From positions 1,249,501 through 1,313,500 of the forward strand of contig JBAMJR010000011.1 in the NCBI GenBank assembly GCA_038501785.1: a stretch of DNA of 64,000 bases, in the 5' to 3' direction. The translations under genes were made by a program, and so were the position numbers. This DNA comes from Myoxocephalus aenaeus. Its lineage: Eukaryota > Chordata > Actinopteri > Perciformes > Cottidae. Below, in pieces: positions 23,137 to 35,700 of this stretch (position 1 is its first letter; each line of letters opens with the position of its first letter). The notes under the pieces were generated by a model. The model saw only the letters and a program-made list of their open reading frames with translations. It did no database searches and was not told where the DNA came from.

Positions 23137-25050
23137 AAGAGGAGCGGAGGATCACTGGCAGATACAGGAGACCGTTCATGTAATCATAACAGATGGCATA
23201 GGGCCGAAAAGGAAAAACTGATATTCAACCCAATGTGACCTTGATGCGTTCAAAATCAAATCTGGGTCACATTAGGGTTAAAAAATATGTTTTTCTTATT
23301 TCTTCCCATTCATGATCACACCGACTAAATCATGTTACTCACAAGGTGCTACAGAGAGATTCATATGTCTGTGCTGCTTCCTTGATGTAATTACAGTATC
23401 CCACTTTCTCTACATGTCAGTCCTACACAGTGTGTGCTCAGTCTACACACATCTTAGAAAACACAATTGAATGCAGAAAACTCGTATTCCTGCTTAAAAA
23501 AAAAAATATTATAATAATTTTACCACATTAGGAGCCACCGCTGTTCAAAGCACTGCACCTACACACTCATTTATGCTTACGAGGGCTGGGAAATGATTCA
23601 ATTTGATCGAGTATTTGTTTCCCATCTTGCATTTTCTCCTCAGACTTCCTGATGGAATAAAAACCTGATTCAGTCAGTAAATCCTCTCATTGCCTCTTCT
23701 ATAACACGTGAGCAGTGGGAGGCTCTTGAAAAGCACAGTCACAGATGGAGGGTGGTGGATTTGTTCACGGGGGGGGGGTCGCCATTCCCCCTGTAGAGCG
23801 GGGTGAGGGTGGGGGTTGGTGTCATTCATCCTCTAACGCTGCCCCAGTTAAGGATTATTACCCACGATGCATCTCCACCACAACTCTTATTAATCCCACT
23901 TTACTATTCCTCACATCCCTTCTATGTGGGAGTCTCTCTTGCACCCCCGGCCACGGTGCAGGGCATCATGTGGCTTTGCTTCTGTGCTTTCAGGAATGAT
24001 GCGTCACCCTGAGAATCATTTTTCAGATTAATTTTGGTATTTAACAGAAAAATAATCTGGATTAAATATTTTCCTCTTAGTTTTTCTATTGTTTTATAGG
24101 CCAACTCCCTACTTGATGAACATTACAACCATTGCTTGAAATATTTGACAATATCAGTGTGATTGATTTGCAGGAGAGACTAACATAAAATACTTCATAT
24201 TTTGTCTCCTTATGCGACTAATTTTTTTATTTTGCATGATCCCATTTTTGAGAGTTCTGAGTATTCTGTCAAGCATTTCATACTTGTCTTTTGTACATGT
24301 GTCTCTTCTGGAAACATTAAGTGATTTTTGTATTGAATCTGGGTTTATATTAATGCTTGTTCACCCAAACAGATCCGCCACACATGGTGTTGTCTAGCAG
24401 TAGGAAGTCCTATTCTATTTCCATACATTTTATAATATGAGGAAAACTGGAAATGTAAAATGTCATCTGCTTTATCAAGTAGATTACGTCTGTTGCCAAA
24501 TGATCTATTCTGCTTCCATGCTTACGTTGATGATTTTGTTGCCCCTGTGTAGTAGAGAACAATGTTTAAGGCAAAGTGGTGGAGTTATAAACGGTATAAA
24601 TGAACATACACGCAAAGTGTGTTAAAGTAAAAAAAAAAAAAGGTATTTAAAAAATATTGTGAAAACAGTGATAACAGAATATTCAGTTCCAGCATAATGT
24701 TTTGTTCCTGCTCATTTCCAATCAAACAGGAATCTCTCAATGGATTTTTTTTTTTTTTTAAACGCATCACCGCTGTTTCTCACAAGTTGATATTTAGACA
24801 TGTTTTCATGTTTGAATACTGTCGTCAGTGATGATTCATCCAGACATTAGATTCCTTTTCTAATGCAGTAAAGTCAAGTTTTACATGAAATCAAAAACAG
24901 AACAATCTTCTTCTGCTTCATGCATGTCTAGTCGGAGATGCTCTTCTCGCCGAGGGAGCATCTCACACTGATGTACAAACTGCCTTACTCAATATTCCTT
25001 TTTTATGTTTGTGCTTTTTTGACAAAACTAATAAAGGTGTGACTGCTGAT
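23137..25050 (+). other. arpc5: arpc5 3' UTR and polyadenylation signals
   Basis: No coding sequence. AATAAA signals occur at about 23655 (GGAATAAAAACC) and about 25029 (CTAATAAAGGTG). The second is followed by a GT-rich stretch and is a plausible distal end. Short G and A homopolymers lie at 23770 and 24630. The frames at 23745-24012 are G/C-run artefacts. Confidence 0.45.
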
Positions 25051-25113
25051 TTTAACTGTCGTGACTTATTTTAAGCACAATTTGCCAACAGTGACATTTA
25101 AAAAAAAAAGCTA

Positions 25114-25703
25114 CACTTAGGAAGTTCTCAAACCCCTTCACCTTTTTTCACATTGTGTAATGTTGCAGCTTTATGCTAAATATAATTTAAAGGTAATGCT
25201 TCCAGCCCCGTGCTTCACCGTTTAGTGCCGGGTTTCCTCCAGACATCACACTTGGAATTAACATTTCAATCTTGGTCTCATTAGACCACAGAATCTTGTT
25301 TGTCACAATTGTAGAAGAATAAATCATATCTCTTAGTTTTACTTTCAATTCTGCGCACAATCTTGTCTCAGCGCTCTGCAGGTAGTTTCTTCAACCTCAT
25401 GGCTTAGTTGTTGTTAGCGAAGACTTTATATGCTCAGGTGTGTGCCTTACCTAATCCTGTCCAATCAAGTGAATTGACCACAGGTGGACTCCAATTAAGG
25501 TGTAGAAACACGAGATGATTAAGAGAAATGGGAGGCACCTCTGCTAAATGTCAAGAGTCACAGTGGAAAGGGTCTAAATACTTCAGTCAATGTAATATTT
25601 CAGTTGTTTACTTTGTAATAAAAGTATTTAGTGACACTGATGAGGGGGTAATATAACAAAATGTGAAAAAGTAAAGGTTTCTGAATACTTTATGAAATCC
25701 CTG
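25114..25703. mobile_element. Tc1/mariner-like element, internally deleted (about 590 bp)
   Basis: The ends carry long imperfect inverted repeats. CTTCACCTTTTTTCACATTG near 25136-25156 is mirrored by AAATGTGAAAAAGTAAAGG near 25660-25678. Each end abuts a TA dinucleotide (25112-25113 and 25704-25705), the Tc1 target. Inside, TCTCATTAGACCACAGAATC and GTGGACTCCAATTAAGGTGT are familiar fish Tc1 segments. The middle of the transposase is missing and no frame survives. Confidence 0.8.
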
Positions 25704-25924
25704 TAAATTAAAGATTTAAGTAAAAATTCTTTTAAATTTAAGAATGATCTGTTTCTAAATGGTTGCTGTACAGCAGGGGTATTCAACAAAAATTCTGCGA
25801 GGTCCAGTTCGAGAGAATTTCCTCATGCAAAGGTCCGGAACATCATAATAATGTCAAATTTATGCTCTATGATTGTGTGCCATATGTATTGAAGTAGCCA
25901 ACAGTTGTATTAACGTATGTAATA

Positions 25925-27085
25925 CAGAGCATCACTCTGAGCACAGGGGCCCCTCAGGGCTGTGTGCTCAGTCCACTGCTCTTCACCTTGCTGACACACG
26001 ACTGCAAAACCACCTACAGCACCAATCACATGGTCAAATTCGCAGACGACACCACTCTGATAGGTCTCATCACCAAGGATGACGAGACCCACTACAGGAA
26101 GGAGGTCAACCTTCTGACCACGTGGTGCAGAGACAACAACCTCCTTCTGAATAACAGCAAGACCAAGGAGATTGTTGTTGACTTCCGGAAAGGCCACACC
26201 CAACACCCACCACTGACCATCAACGGTGCTGACATTGAACAAGTCAGCAGCACCAAGTTCCTGGGGGTGGACATCAGTGAGGACCTCTCGTGGACAGTCA
26301 ACACGAAAACCCTGGCAAAGAAAGCACAGAGGCGCCTCTATTTCCTCCGGAAACTGAGGAAAGCAGGAAGCCCTCCATCCATCATGTGCACCTTCTACCG
26401 TGGCACCATCGAGAGCATCCTGACCAACTGCATCACTGTGTGGGGCGGAAGCTGCACAGACTACAGCAGGAAAGCCCTGCAGCGCATAGTGAATGCAGCT
26501 GGAAGAATCATTGGTGCCTCACTCCCCCCCCCCCCCTCCCCTCCCTGCAGGACATATACAACACCCGCCTCACCCACAAAGCGACCACGATTGTGAGCGA
26601 CCCCTGCCACCCCTCACACGGTCTCTTCAGCCTCCTGCCCTCTGGGAGGAGATACCGGAGCCTCCGGGCTCGCACCACTAGGCTGTCAACCAGCTTCATC
26701 CACCAAGCTGTCAGGAAGCTGAACTCTCTACCTCACCACTCCCACATCTAGACTCTGCTGCTAAACTGTCTGACCGCTGCTATTAACGCACACTTAAATA
26801 GTTTCCTAATCTGTTTTTGCACTATATGTTATATGCTTTTGCACTATGTTTATATGTCTTTGCACTATGTTTATATGTCTTTGCACTATGTTTATATATC
26901 TTTGCACTATGTTTATACGTTTCTGCACTATGTTTATATGTTATATGTTGTCTATTTTTTACTTTTTTAAATGTTGCACTATTCACTTTTTTTCAGACAG
27001 TAGAGAAACATAATTTCAGGTCCTCTGTATGTTTGCACAATATGGAAGAAGTGACAAATAAAACTGACTTTGACTTTGACTTTGA
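25925..27085 (+). pseudogene. 5'-truncated LINE ORF2 (reverse transcriptase), frameshifted, with 3' tail
   Basis: From about 25925 the frame reads LSTGAPQGCVLSPLLFTLL and then FADDTTLIGLI (RT box with the catalytic FADD). It continues with WCRDNNLLLNNSKTKEIVVD, KFLGVDISEDLSW and KKAQRRLYFLRKLR. A C13 run at 26524-26536 breaks the frame; the C-terminus continues one frame over with DIYNTRLTHKA, HPSHGLFSLLPSGRRYRSLR and a stop at about 26749. A 3' UTR with 21-bp tandem repeats ends in (TTTGAC)n near 27085. The pattern fits the L2/CR1/Rex1 group. The upstream endonuclease and first RT boxes are absent. Confidence 0.88.
26817..26945 (+). repeat. About six copies of a 21-bp unit in the LINE 3' UTR
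   Basis: TTTGCACTATGTTTATATGTC-like units are repeated with small changes. The open frame across them is an artefact of the repeat. Confidence 0.85.
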
Positions 27086-28165
27086 TGTATGTAGTCAACA
27101 ACTGACTGTCAAATTAAATAAAGTTCAATTGGATAACATCTAAACAATATTTATTATTACAGATTTCCAATTTAACTGGAATAATTATAAATAATACATA
27201 CTCTAATAATACATACATCATCTTTTATTTCAAGTAAAATAAAGGCTGGATTTAAAACAGAAAGCTTTTGAAAAATGTGACTATATAAATTAAATGAATA
27301 AATGTAATTTATTATTTTAGAAAAAATAATTTAATAATTGTCATGCAGCTTCAAATTCAGTTTATTCAGGCGTCAAGTGATGTCAATCAAAAGAGCCAAG
27401 ATACTATATTATTGTCATCTAAAAAGATAAATGTGTTCAGAGACTTCACCTGGGTATTAAACCTCTTTACCTGGTTATAATACCACTTGTTTCAGATCAT
27501 TTCTCCTCTCTCTTAACCTCATTGTTGGTCAGTTAGTTCATGTGTTAGGGTTCTGATCATATTCATTCATGTGTTGGGTTCTGATCATATTGGGCTCTTA
27601 GGTTTATTTTCTGTGCCTTAATTTCGGATGTGAGTCGGTCCATTTGCTCTAAAGATGTGTGCTTTGTCTCGTGGTGGTGCTTCACATCACTGCTTTAAAT
27701 ATCGCTGAACATGAGACATGCTGCTCTTGAACTGGTTGTGGGAATAATAAACATATAACAGTCTGTCCATTCCTGGTTAAAGGCTCTGGTTAAGATGTCT
27801 ACATTTATCTTTTTGGAACACCAAGTGAAATAACTTCTGACTCACGACGGACTTTTTCCAACTACCGGGTCTCTCTCCTCCCGTGTGTGAAGATCTCATT
27901 TGAGTCGAGGGCGGGGCTTAACGGAATACACACATATGCGATTGGTCGAGTAGGATCAAGCGAGAGGATTTACAAGGCGTGTGATTGGTTGGTGTGTTTC
28001 CTGGACCGAGAGGTCGCAAAGGCAGGAAAGCTTTCGCCGGTGAAATAGAAGCGAGCCATCAACAGTTAATAATAATAATTGGTTTTCGGTCCAGGGTCCA
28101 GAAACAACGGCGTCTGGGTCCGGACCCGGACCGCGGTCCGCCTGTTAGTGACCCCTGCTGTACAG

Positions 28166-29351
28166 CAACAGACAAGATCATTCAACTTCTCAGATGTGTA
28201 TCATTGGTCATGATGAATGATTTGTTAACTGAAGAAGTAACTGAAGTAATAATTCAGAACAGGGTAGTTTTAGCCCATTCTTTTTTTCATTTAATTTAAG
28301 GGTTTGACAGGATATTACAGCATTTTTTATCATTTTGATTTGCAGAAAAAATGTAAGGAGAAAAAAAGAACAATATGGCAGACACAAGGTAAGTCCTTGT
28401 CTGTGATTCTCTATTCCAGAGTACACATGTCATAAATGATGTGAACACTGGAGAGTTACACTGCAAGTAGCTTGATAAAGTCTATTTATACTCCCAGGTA
28501 TGAAATGCTTAATAAGGATATGGGCTGTTTTATTAACTAGAGCTGCAAACATACATTATGCTGTATTTCAGTGAATATTCATTTTTATTACAAAATTGAT
28601 ACAATACGTACAGTATGGCAATACATTATGAGAAAAAAACATATGTACAAGTCATAAAAATAAAATACATCTCGGTATCAACTATTGGTTGGAGCAGTAT
28701 ATGGCACATTGATGATGTAATCAGTGTAATAATTAGATAGGGTTTATTTTCAATGCATGTGTTTATATTATGCCGCTACCTGAGGATGTACAATATGTGG
28801 CAGTCAAGTCTTCTATAGCCAAAATGAGCACCGTATTTGAACAGTCACAGCTCCACTTTGGTGACTGATGACACAAGGGCTAAACAAACGGTGGGAACTG
28901 CCCATTCTCGTTCAAGCACTTCCCAATAAGTTAATAATAGGTAGATGTAAATAAGAGGCTGGCTAAGATTTCTTGAGTTGGTTGAAGTCTACTTTTTTAA
29001 CCTTCGGTGGACGCTTTGGCTTATAAATAAATCTGAAGGGGCAGCGGAAAATAACAAAATATTCAAACTTTTCACTGTAAAGTCCTGACATTGACGTGAG
29101 GAATCCAAGGATTAGAGCCAATAAATAGACAGTTTCAACCAAGCCTCCTGTTGACCTCCAGTGGCTTGTATCGTATCCACTTTAAATCTACTTCCTTGCG
29201 CCCTCTGGGCTGAATGCACTCACTGGCCTCTCTCACACTGAACACAAAGTCTTTTCAGTTTGTTTACCGATGTGGTTGCTTTTCCAAAAACCACACCCAC
29301 TCACTCATTTAGGACGCAATTAACCGTTGTCTCGTGTCATTTAAAGTGCTC
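28166..29351 (-). other. hmcn1: hmcn1 3' UTR and intergenic spacer
   Basis: This lies between the hAT element and the hmcn1 stop codon. Read on the minus strand, AATAAA signals occur at 28743-28748 and about 28582-28587 (TTTATT on the plus strand). The 3' UTR may therefore span roughly 28570-29351. No other gene is visible. Confidence 0.4.
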
Positions 29352-29718
29352 TCAGTAGGGGTAGGCGGAGACGGCGATATAGACGATAAAGGTCGTCTGG
29401 TACTCGATGCCTCCGTCTTTGCTGTATGAGAGGGCACGGACCTTCATGCGGTACGTGTGGGGCTCTCGTAGCGCCCGTGTGGTGAACAGCACTCCCTTCA
29501 GGTTCTCATCTCGCAGGGCGAACGGTAACGTGACGTCCTCGTCCACCACCAGGAACGTCGTCCTGGGGTGCATCACTCCGTCCTGCGTGTAGGCCACTAG
29601 TCTGATGAGGTCCTGGTTGGCCGCAATGCCAAAGGGAAGAGACAGCAGCTTGTATTCCAGGGCGTAAGGGCTCAGGGCACACTCCAGGTCATTTGGTGGG
29701 CAATTCTTTAGGCAAAAC
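29352..29718 (-). other. hmcn1: hmcn1 last exon: fibulin-type C-terminal module
   Basis: One exon encodes FCLKNCPPNDLECALSPYAL, then SLPFGIAANQDLIRLVAYTQ, DGVMHPRTTF and the terminal IEYQTTFIVYIAVSAYPY. This beta-rich module closes all fibulins and hemicentins. The acceptor is at 29719-29720 (CTAG read in reverse). Confidence 0.95.
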
Positions 29719-32700
29719 CTAGACACAGCAGAGACAGCAGATTTCAGTTGAGTATAATGTGGGAAAGCAGAGAAATTATGAATATTGTCTAGGATAGATA
29801 GCTAGAATCTTTGCTAACCCCAAAGTCTGAGCACTAAACCAAAACTGTCTGCATGACATCGCACCACAATGGCTTTTGTGAAGACATTTTTGTTTTTAGG
29901 ATTTAGGGGGATTTATTGGGAGAAATGTAATGTAATATTCAAAACTATGTTGTCATTAATGTTTAATTACCTTAAACTGAGAAAGTGTTTTTTTGTTTGT
30001 CTCAGTGCTAGATAAAAAAAAAACACCAGAGCATCATCAGCATACAGAGTTATTTTATGACATAGGTCTCCAACCTGTAAACCAAAACTAGAGTACGTCA
30101 CTCTGATGGCCAGAATGGCGAGAATTTCTCAGTATGAGAAGTGAGCTCTCTGCACATACATGCATTGCACCTGGGTGCCTCCAGAATACTTTTAATAGGT
30201 TTTCAGGTGAGAAAGTAACAACTTAGATTCTCTATATGTGGTCGGTTTATCTAAATAACGCCTGTTTGAAATTTGCTGCAATGTTTTCGGAGATCTGACA
30301 GTGCTGTTGGTGGGGTCCTTTGAGACCAGCCTGGCCGCCAGTCGCGTGATACGTCTTACTTGTAACAAGTAAGACGTATCCACAAGTAACTTGTGTATAT
30401 TTAATTGTTTATTTGGTTGGCAGTATGCCGTACATATTGAGTATGTAGTATACAATACATCAAGGGTATAATTTAAAGGCATTGAAACAGTCATATAACG
30501 GGTATTGATGAAATAGCATCTGTAAAATTCAGCCTTTGAAGGATCCTTCCTTGACTTTGAGAAACACCCACTGAGTGGGTTCTCTTCCACGGAGTCCACC
30601 ATGTTGAGCTGCCATGTTTCTACAGTAGCCCAGACTGGACACATTCAGTTGCAATCTGCAACCTCACCGCTAGATGCCACTAAATCCTACACACTGGTCC
30701 TTTAAAGGTTGATCCAAATATACAAACTGCTCCATAATTGCAAATCCCCTAAATTGAACAAACAATGTGTGGCCATGTTTCATCTCTTTAATGGATTAGT
30801 CCAAGTTGTATAACCTAATTGAGTGTATTTCTGTGAAGGTTTACCCTGTGGCTGGATCCCTCTGGTAGTTCGGTGGACAGGGTGTGTCAATACATTGGTA
30901 ACTTCCTCTCATGTTAAAGCACATCTGGTTCACTCCACACTGGATGTTCTGCTCCAGGCACTCGTCTACATCTGTAAATACAGCAAAAATCTCATTGTAA
31001 TGACAGTACACGCTATAATAACATTAAATGATAGTAATGGAAGGAAACAGGGAGCAGCTGGTGGTTCTTACCTTGACAGGTCTTGCCATTGGTCATGAGG
31101 CGGTAACCAGCAGGACAGAGACACCTGTGGCTTCCTGGTGTGTTTATACACTCATGCTGACAGGCATCCCTCACCTCACACTCATTGATGTCTGTTGGAG
31201 TTACACACGCACACGCACACGCACACGCAAACACACAAACAGCCACAAAATGACGAGAGACAAAATCTTAGAACATAAATGACATATTAAGACACATTTC
31301 TATAGCATTCAGTTCTATATTCAAAGCAAACCCACAAGCAGCAAAGCAAGAGACAGTTCCTCTATGAACAACGTTCATCCTCTCCCTCATCTCAACCCTG
31401 CCTGTCTCCATTGTTACCTAAGCAGGAGCCACCCCTGGACTCAAACCCCTGCTGACAAGCGAGGACGCCCTGCTGTGAGAAACGTATGGGAGTCTCTCTG
31501 TGGCTCCGGCTCCTGTTGCGCCCCCCTGCGGTGACTGCGTGGGAGTGGTAGCTCTGAGAGGCCAAGTTGTGGTACAGTCGCTGGAAGGAGTTGCGCTCAG
31601 GAGAGGATTGTGATGTTCGGTAGCCAAATGAGTAACTTTCATAGTTGGGCAGACGCTCCAGACCAGCACAGGATTTGCCATCCCCCAGCAGGTGGCGTCC
31701 CGGCGGGCAGGTGCACTTGAAGCTGCCAGGTGTGTTGATGCACTGGTAGGCACAGGGCTGTGGAAGCCGCTCACACTCATTTATGTCTGCCCTCAGCATA
31801 AAGAAAGACCAGCAGCAGGAAAAGACAGAGTGACAGAAAAGAAGGAGAAAAAGGTGCAAAAAGAGTAACAGGAAATGTGGATATTTAGATGGATGAAAAG
31901 AACAAACGAGGTGGTGTGGGCCATGAAGAAAGAGGAGGGAGATGAAAATGAGGGGGAAAAAGGGGATATGTCAATTACCCCACTGTACAACAATACATTT
32001 CCATGTCCCTAAGACAGAAATGTATTGAGACTATAAATACATTTGTCTAATTTGAATGAGAGACTTATCTCTTCTCATATCAAATAAAAGTAATGCTTTG
32101 AAGATAATAACTTCAAATCCATTTTATAACCTTTTATCTGAGGAAATAATATCAAATATAATTCAAATTTGATATCAGGTAAAAAAAAAAATCCTACTAA
32201 TGCTAGATGAATATTTCACAAAGACAGACATCAGCGTACAATGTTAATGATGTCACAAGGGGAACAGTGAATGTATGCCATTGCAAAGCAACTCCAGGAA
32301 ATAGCCAGATCCGAACAAAAACATGACAGTTAGTTCAGGATTGGAAGAGAGTGAAATGAACAGAGTGACCGACAGAGCTGTGAAGTCATGGTGCTGGTCT
32401 TTTTATGGTTGATGTGTTGCAAAGGGACACATTTATTTTCAGTTCCCTTTCTCTGCAGTCCTTTCTTCCCCTTTCTCTTACTCCTATTTGACCGTGTAGG
32501 TAAGTAGAGGTAGCATCAATGTAGAGGACATGATACCATGCATTATAGCTCTGCAGGGTCTTTAACGTTATCAGTTAGTCAGCGGTTTTAACTACAGCAT
32601 CTTAGAGATGTAAGCAAGCACTGGCAGGATATAATGAGCTATGTTGTAGATGTCAGCAGAGTTATATTAGATTGTCAACAAGAGTGAGTCACTGACCCAA

Positions 32701-35700
32701 AGAGAGAAGTATGCTGGTAGAAGCGGACAAGCTGATAGGAAGTGCAGTGCAAAAATGTTTTACACGTTCATTGCTTAACATGCTGTATGCTTTGGAAAAT
32801 ATCCTCAGCTAAACAGAATTACACACAAGAAAGTGGAAGTATCGTCTGCCTGAATACTGAAAATAAGGACTACAATATTGGATTTATGTATTCAAAAGAG
32901 ATATAAAAGGATGCACGTACCGATACAGGGCCGTCCCACTCCCTGAGACCTGTAGCCACGTGGACAGGTGCAGTGGTAGCTGCCTCTGGTATTCTCACAG
33001 ATCTGATTGTATCGGCACTGATGAGTGCCATCTCTGCATTCATCAATGTCTACAGCACAAAGGATACAAAAGTAAATCTTTTTGCAGAACTAAAACATTT
33101 TCCAGTCGATACTTTAGAGCGAATGCTCTCTGGCTTCACAATGAATAGTGAATTATGTGAATACTCACCTACACATGTCCCGTTGGCACCTTTAGTCATC
33201 CCATTGGGGCACAGGTCAATACAGGTGTAACCACCCCGTGTGTTTTTACACTGCTGATCTGATCGACAAACCCTCTGTCTGCACTCGTTTATATCTGAGG
33301 TGATCGCAGAGAGAAGTATAGAAGTGTTTTGTTTCAAAGTATGAAATTATTTAAAAAGGAATAGATATAGTAACCCTTTATTGTGAATAACATAGATAAA
33401 GCTCTATATGGAGAGGTGAAGCCGTCTCACCGACACAGCGTCGGTTCCTGATTTGATAGCCTGGCTCGCAGGCGCATCGGTAGCTGCCAATAGTGTTCAG
33501 ACAGTGTTGATTGCACGGATTGGACTCCTGGCACTCGTTCACATCTAAGCAACAAAGAGAACAGCAGTTATAAAAAGGTTCAGCAACACTCACAACAAAT
33601 CCTCAGTTGATCAATAAAGCTAGTTTATGTACCCGTGCAGCTGAGACCATCAGCTGTTCTCCTGAAGCCGCGCCCACAGCGCATGACACATCGGTAAGAG
33701 CCGATCGTGTTCTCACAGTCTTGTCCATCATGGCACACGTCCCCACTCAGTGAACACTCATCAATATCTACGAGAATGAAGAGCATTGCATTATCTAAAC
33801 AATGGCCTGTGTGTGATAATAATGCTGAGAGCACTGATGAAGAAGTGAGTTGTATACCCTGACAGGTCCTGCCGTCAGCTGAGATAGTGAGGCCTCTGGG
33901 ACAAGAGCAGTAGTAGGTTCCCATGGCGTTGTGGCAGACATGGGAACAGGGGCTCCTTACCTCACACTCATTCTCATCTGTGGCACATTAATGATACATT
34001 AACAACAACATGGCAACAATCAGATAGGATCTAAGCATACAATGAGAAAGATCTGCTCAGTGTGTTTGTAGAAGCTGTTGAAAGATTGAAATATTAAATT
34101 CCCCTGTGTATTTAAAAGCACATTTCATATCACGATTATTATCTACAAACTGACTACAATGTAGGTAGTCTCAGCTGATTCTGGTTTCTGTTTGTAGTCA
34201 GAGTTGTATTGACCAATCACGTTATATAAACAGGTGATTATATAAACATTACCTGCACAGTAGGGCCCAGCAGACACCAGACTGAATCCCTGAGGACACT
34301 GGTTACTGCGATCTCCTGGAATAATAAACATTTCATCATTCAATTTAGTTTGCAGCTGAAACAAAAACATGCAGGGAAAAAGCAAGATCAGATTTAAAGG
34401 TTTGACTGGACTAAACATACAAAGGAAACATATACAACATAATATTAATTTAACAACCTTGTTGAATGCAGCTCTCACCCACAGTCAATTTCTAATTCAT
34501 AAATTGACTAATTTCACAGGACAGTATTCTCACCCTTGGCGATACTAGCTTGGATGCTATACTCCAACATCTCCTCCATGGGGCGGTACTGAGCGCTGAT
34601 GGCTGTGGCATGCAGCGTCTCTACGAGGAAGGGCATCTTGCCCTTGGATGGGTCGTAGGAGATGGTGTGGTTCCAGGAGTAGGGCACACTCTCCCTGTCA
34701 ATGCTGAACATGCGGGTGGACAGAGCGTACAGCTGGCCGGGGCCTGTCTGGATGTAATCCTCTGTGTAGTCCTGAATCCAACAAAGTCAACATGTGAGGC
34801 AGCTTTAAAGTTTGATATGTTATAGCTAAGCTCCACACAATATGGCATCTGCAGTGATATAATGTGATATTTGTAGTAAACTGGACAAAATAGAGTTGAA
34901 AATACAGCATTTGTTCGGCTCATAATGTTTGGTTTGTACTACTTTTGCCCAGATCTTATAAAAGTTGCAATTCATTACTAAGTAATAAATATACCTATCA
35001 ATAGGCCACAAAGTAGAATCCCTGCATAGTTTATTTATTTACCTTGATGCTGATGTCAGCATGTGAGGGCAGCTGCAGGATGTGTCCGTTCACGACGATG
35101 TCCAGTAACAACGTTCCATCTGAGTCCAGGCCTCTTGCAATGTGAGTCATCCTCAGGATCTCACCTACCAAGATTACCCCACAGACGTTTGTCAGGTTCC
35201 GTTTCACCCTACTAGCATTATTCACATCCAAAACCATCCGTCAACATTTTCACAATTTCAAAACCAACCTATTTTTAGGCCTCTGCTCGAAAATTGCATA
35301 CCCAAACTAAAAAGGGTGTATCTCTGCAACCACTAGGGCTATTTGAATATTTTTTGTGTTATAATAAAAGGCTACACATGTAATATTTTGTTCAGATGTG
35401 TAAATGTCAGTCTATATGTTACTGGTTAAGAGTAAATGAAGATGACACACAGCAAAAATGAAAAGGTTTCAGGTCTGCCTAGAAAAAAAGCACTTTCAGG
35501 ATAATTATTTATTTGAAATGATGCAACTGTAAGATCTGACTCTAACCCAAATCTTAGCACAATAAGTGAACATTCTCTCTGCAAAGGTTGACTTTGATAA
35601 AGTGAAGCAACATAAAGTTAGAGAGGGTTTAGTATAGAGAAAATTCAGGTGAGGTCTCAAAAATTTGCAATGGGGCACATTTGCACGCATCTGTGACATT

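Larger units (their letters stand above)
25774..28157. mobile_element. hAT element, 2384 bp, with 8-bp palindromic TSD
   Basis: CAGGGGTATTCAACA at the left end and GTTAGTGACCCCTG at the right end are imperfect hAT-type termini. CTGTACAG, itself a palindrome, lies immediately outside both ends (25766-25773 and 28158-28165). The right subterminal region has GGTCCGGACCCGGACCGCGG, echoed by GGTCCGG at 25831. There is no hAT transposase. Much of the interior is a LINE fragment, so the element was itself a landing site. Confidence 0.9.

Noticed and set aside
23745..24012. Open frames around a G9 run near 23770
   Set aside because: Low-complexity sequence inside the arpc5 3' UTR with no protein similarity.
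30192..30644. 150-codon open frame in the last hmcn1 intron
   Set aside because: It lies within a repeat and resembles no hemicentin module. The flanking exons join in frame without it.
31418..31780. A second long frame on the minus strand in the EGF6 exon
   Set aside because: The neighbouring frame carries the EGF cysteines and joins both flanking exons. This one does not.
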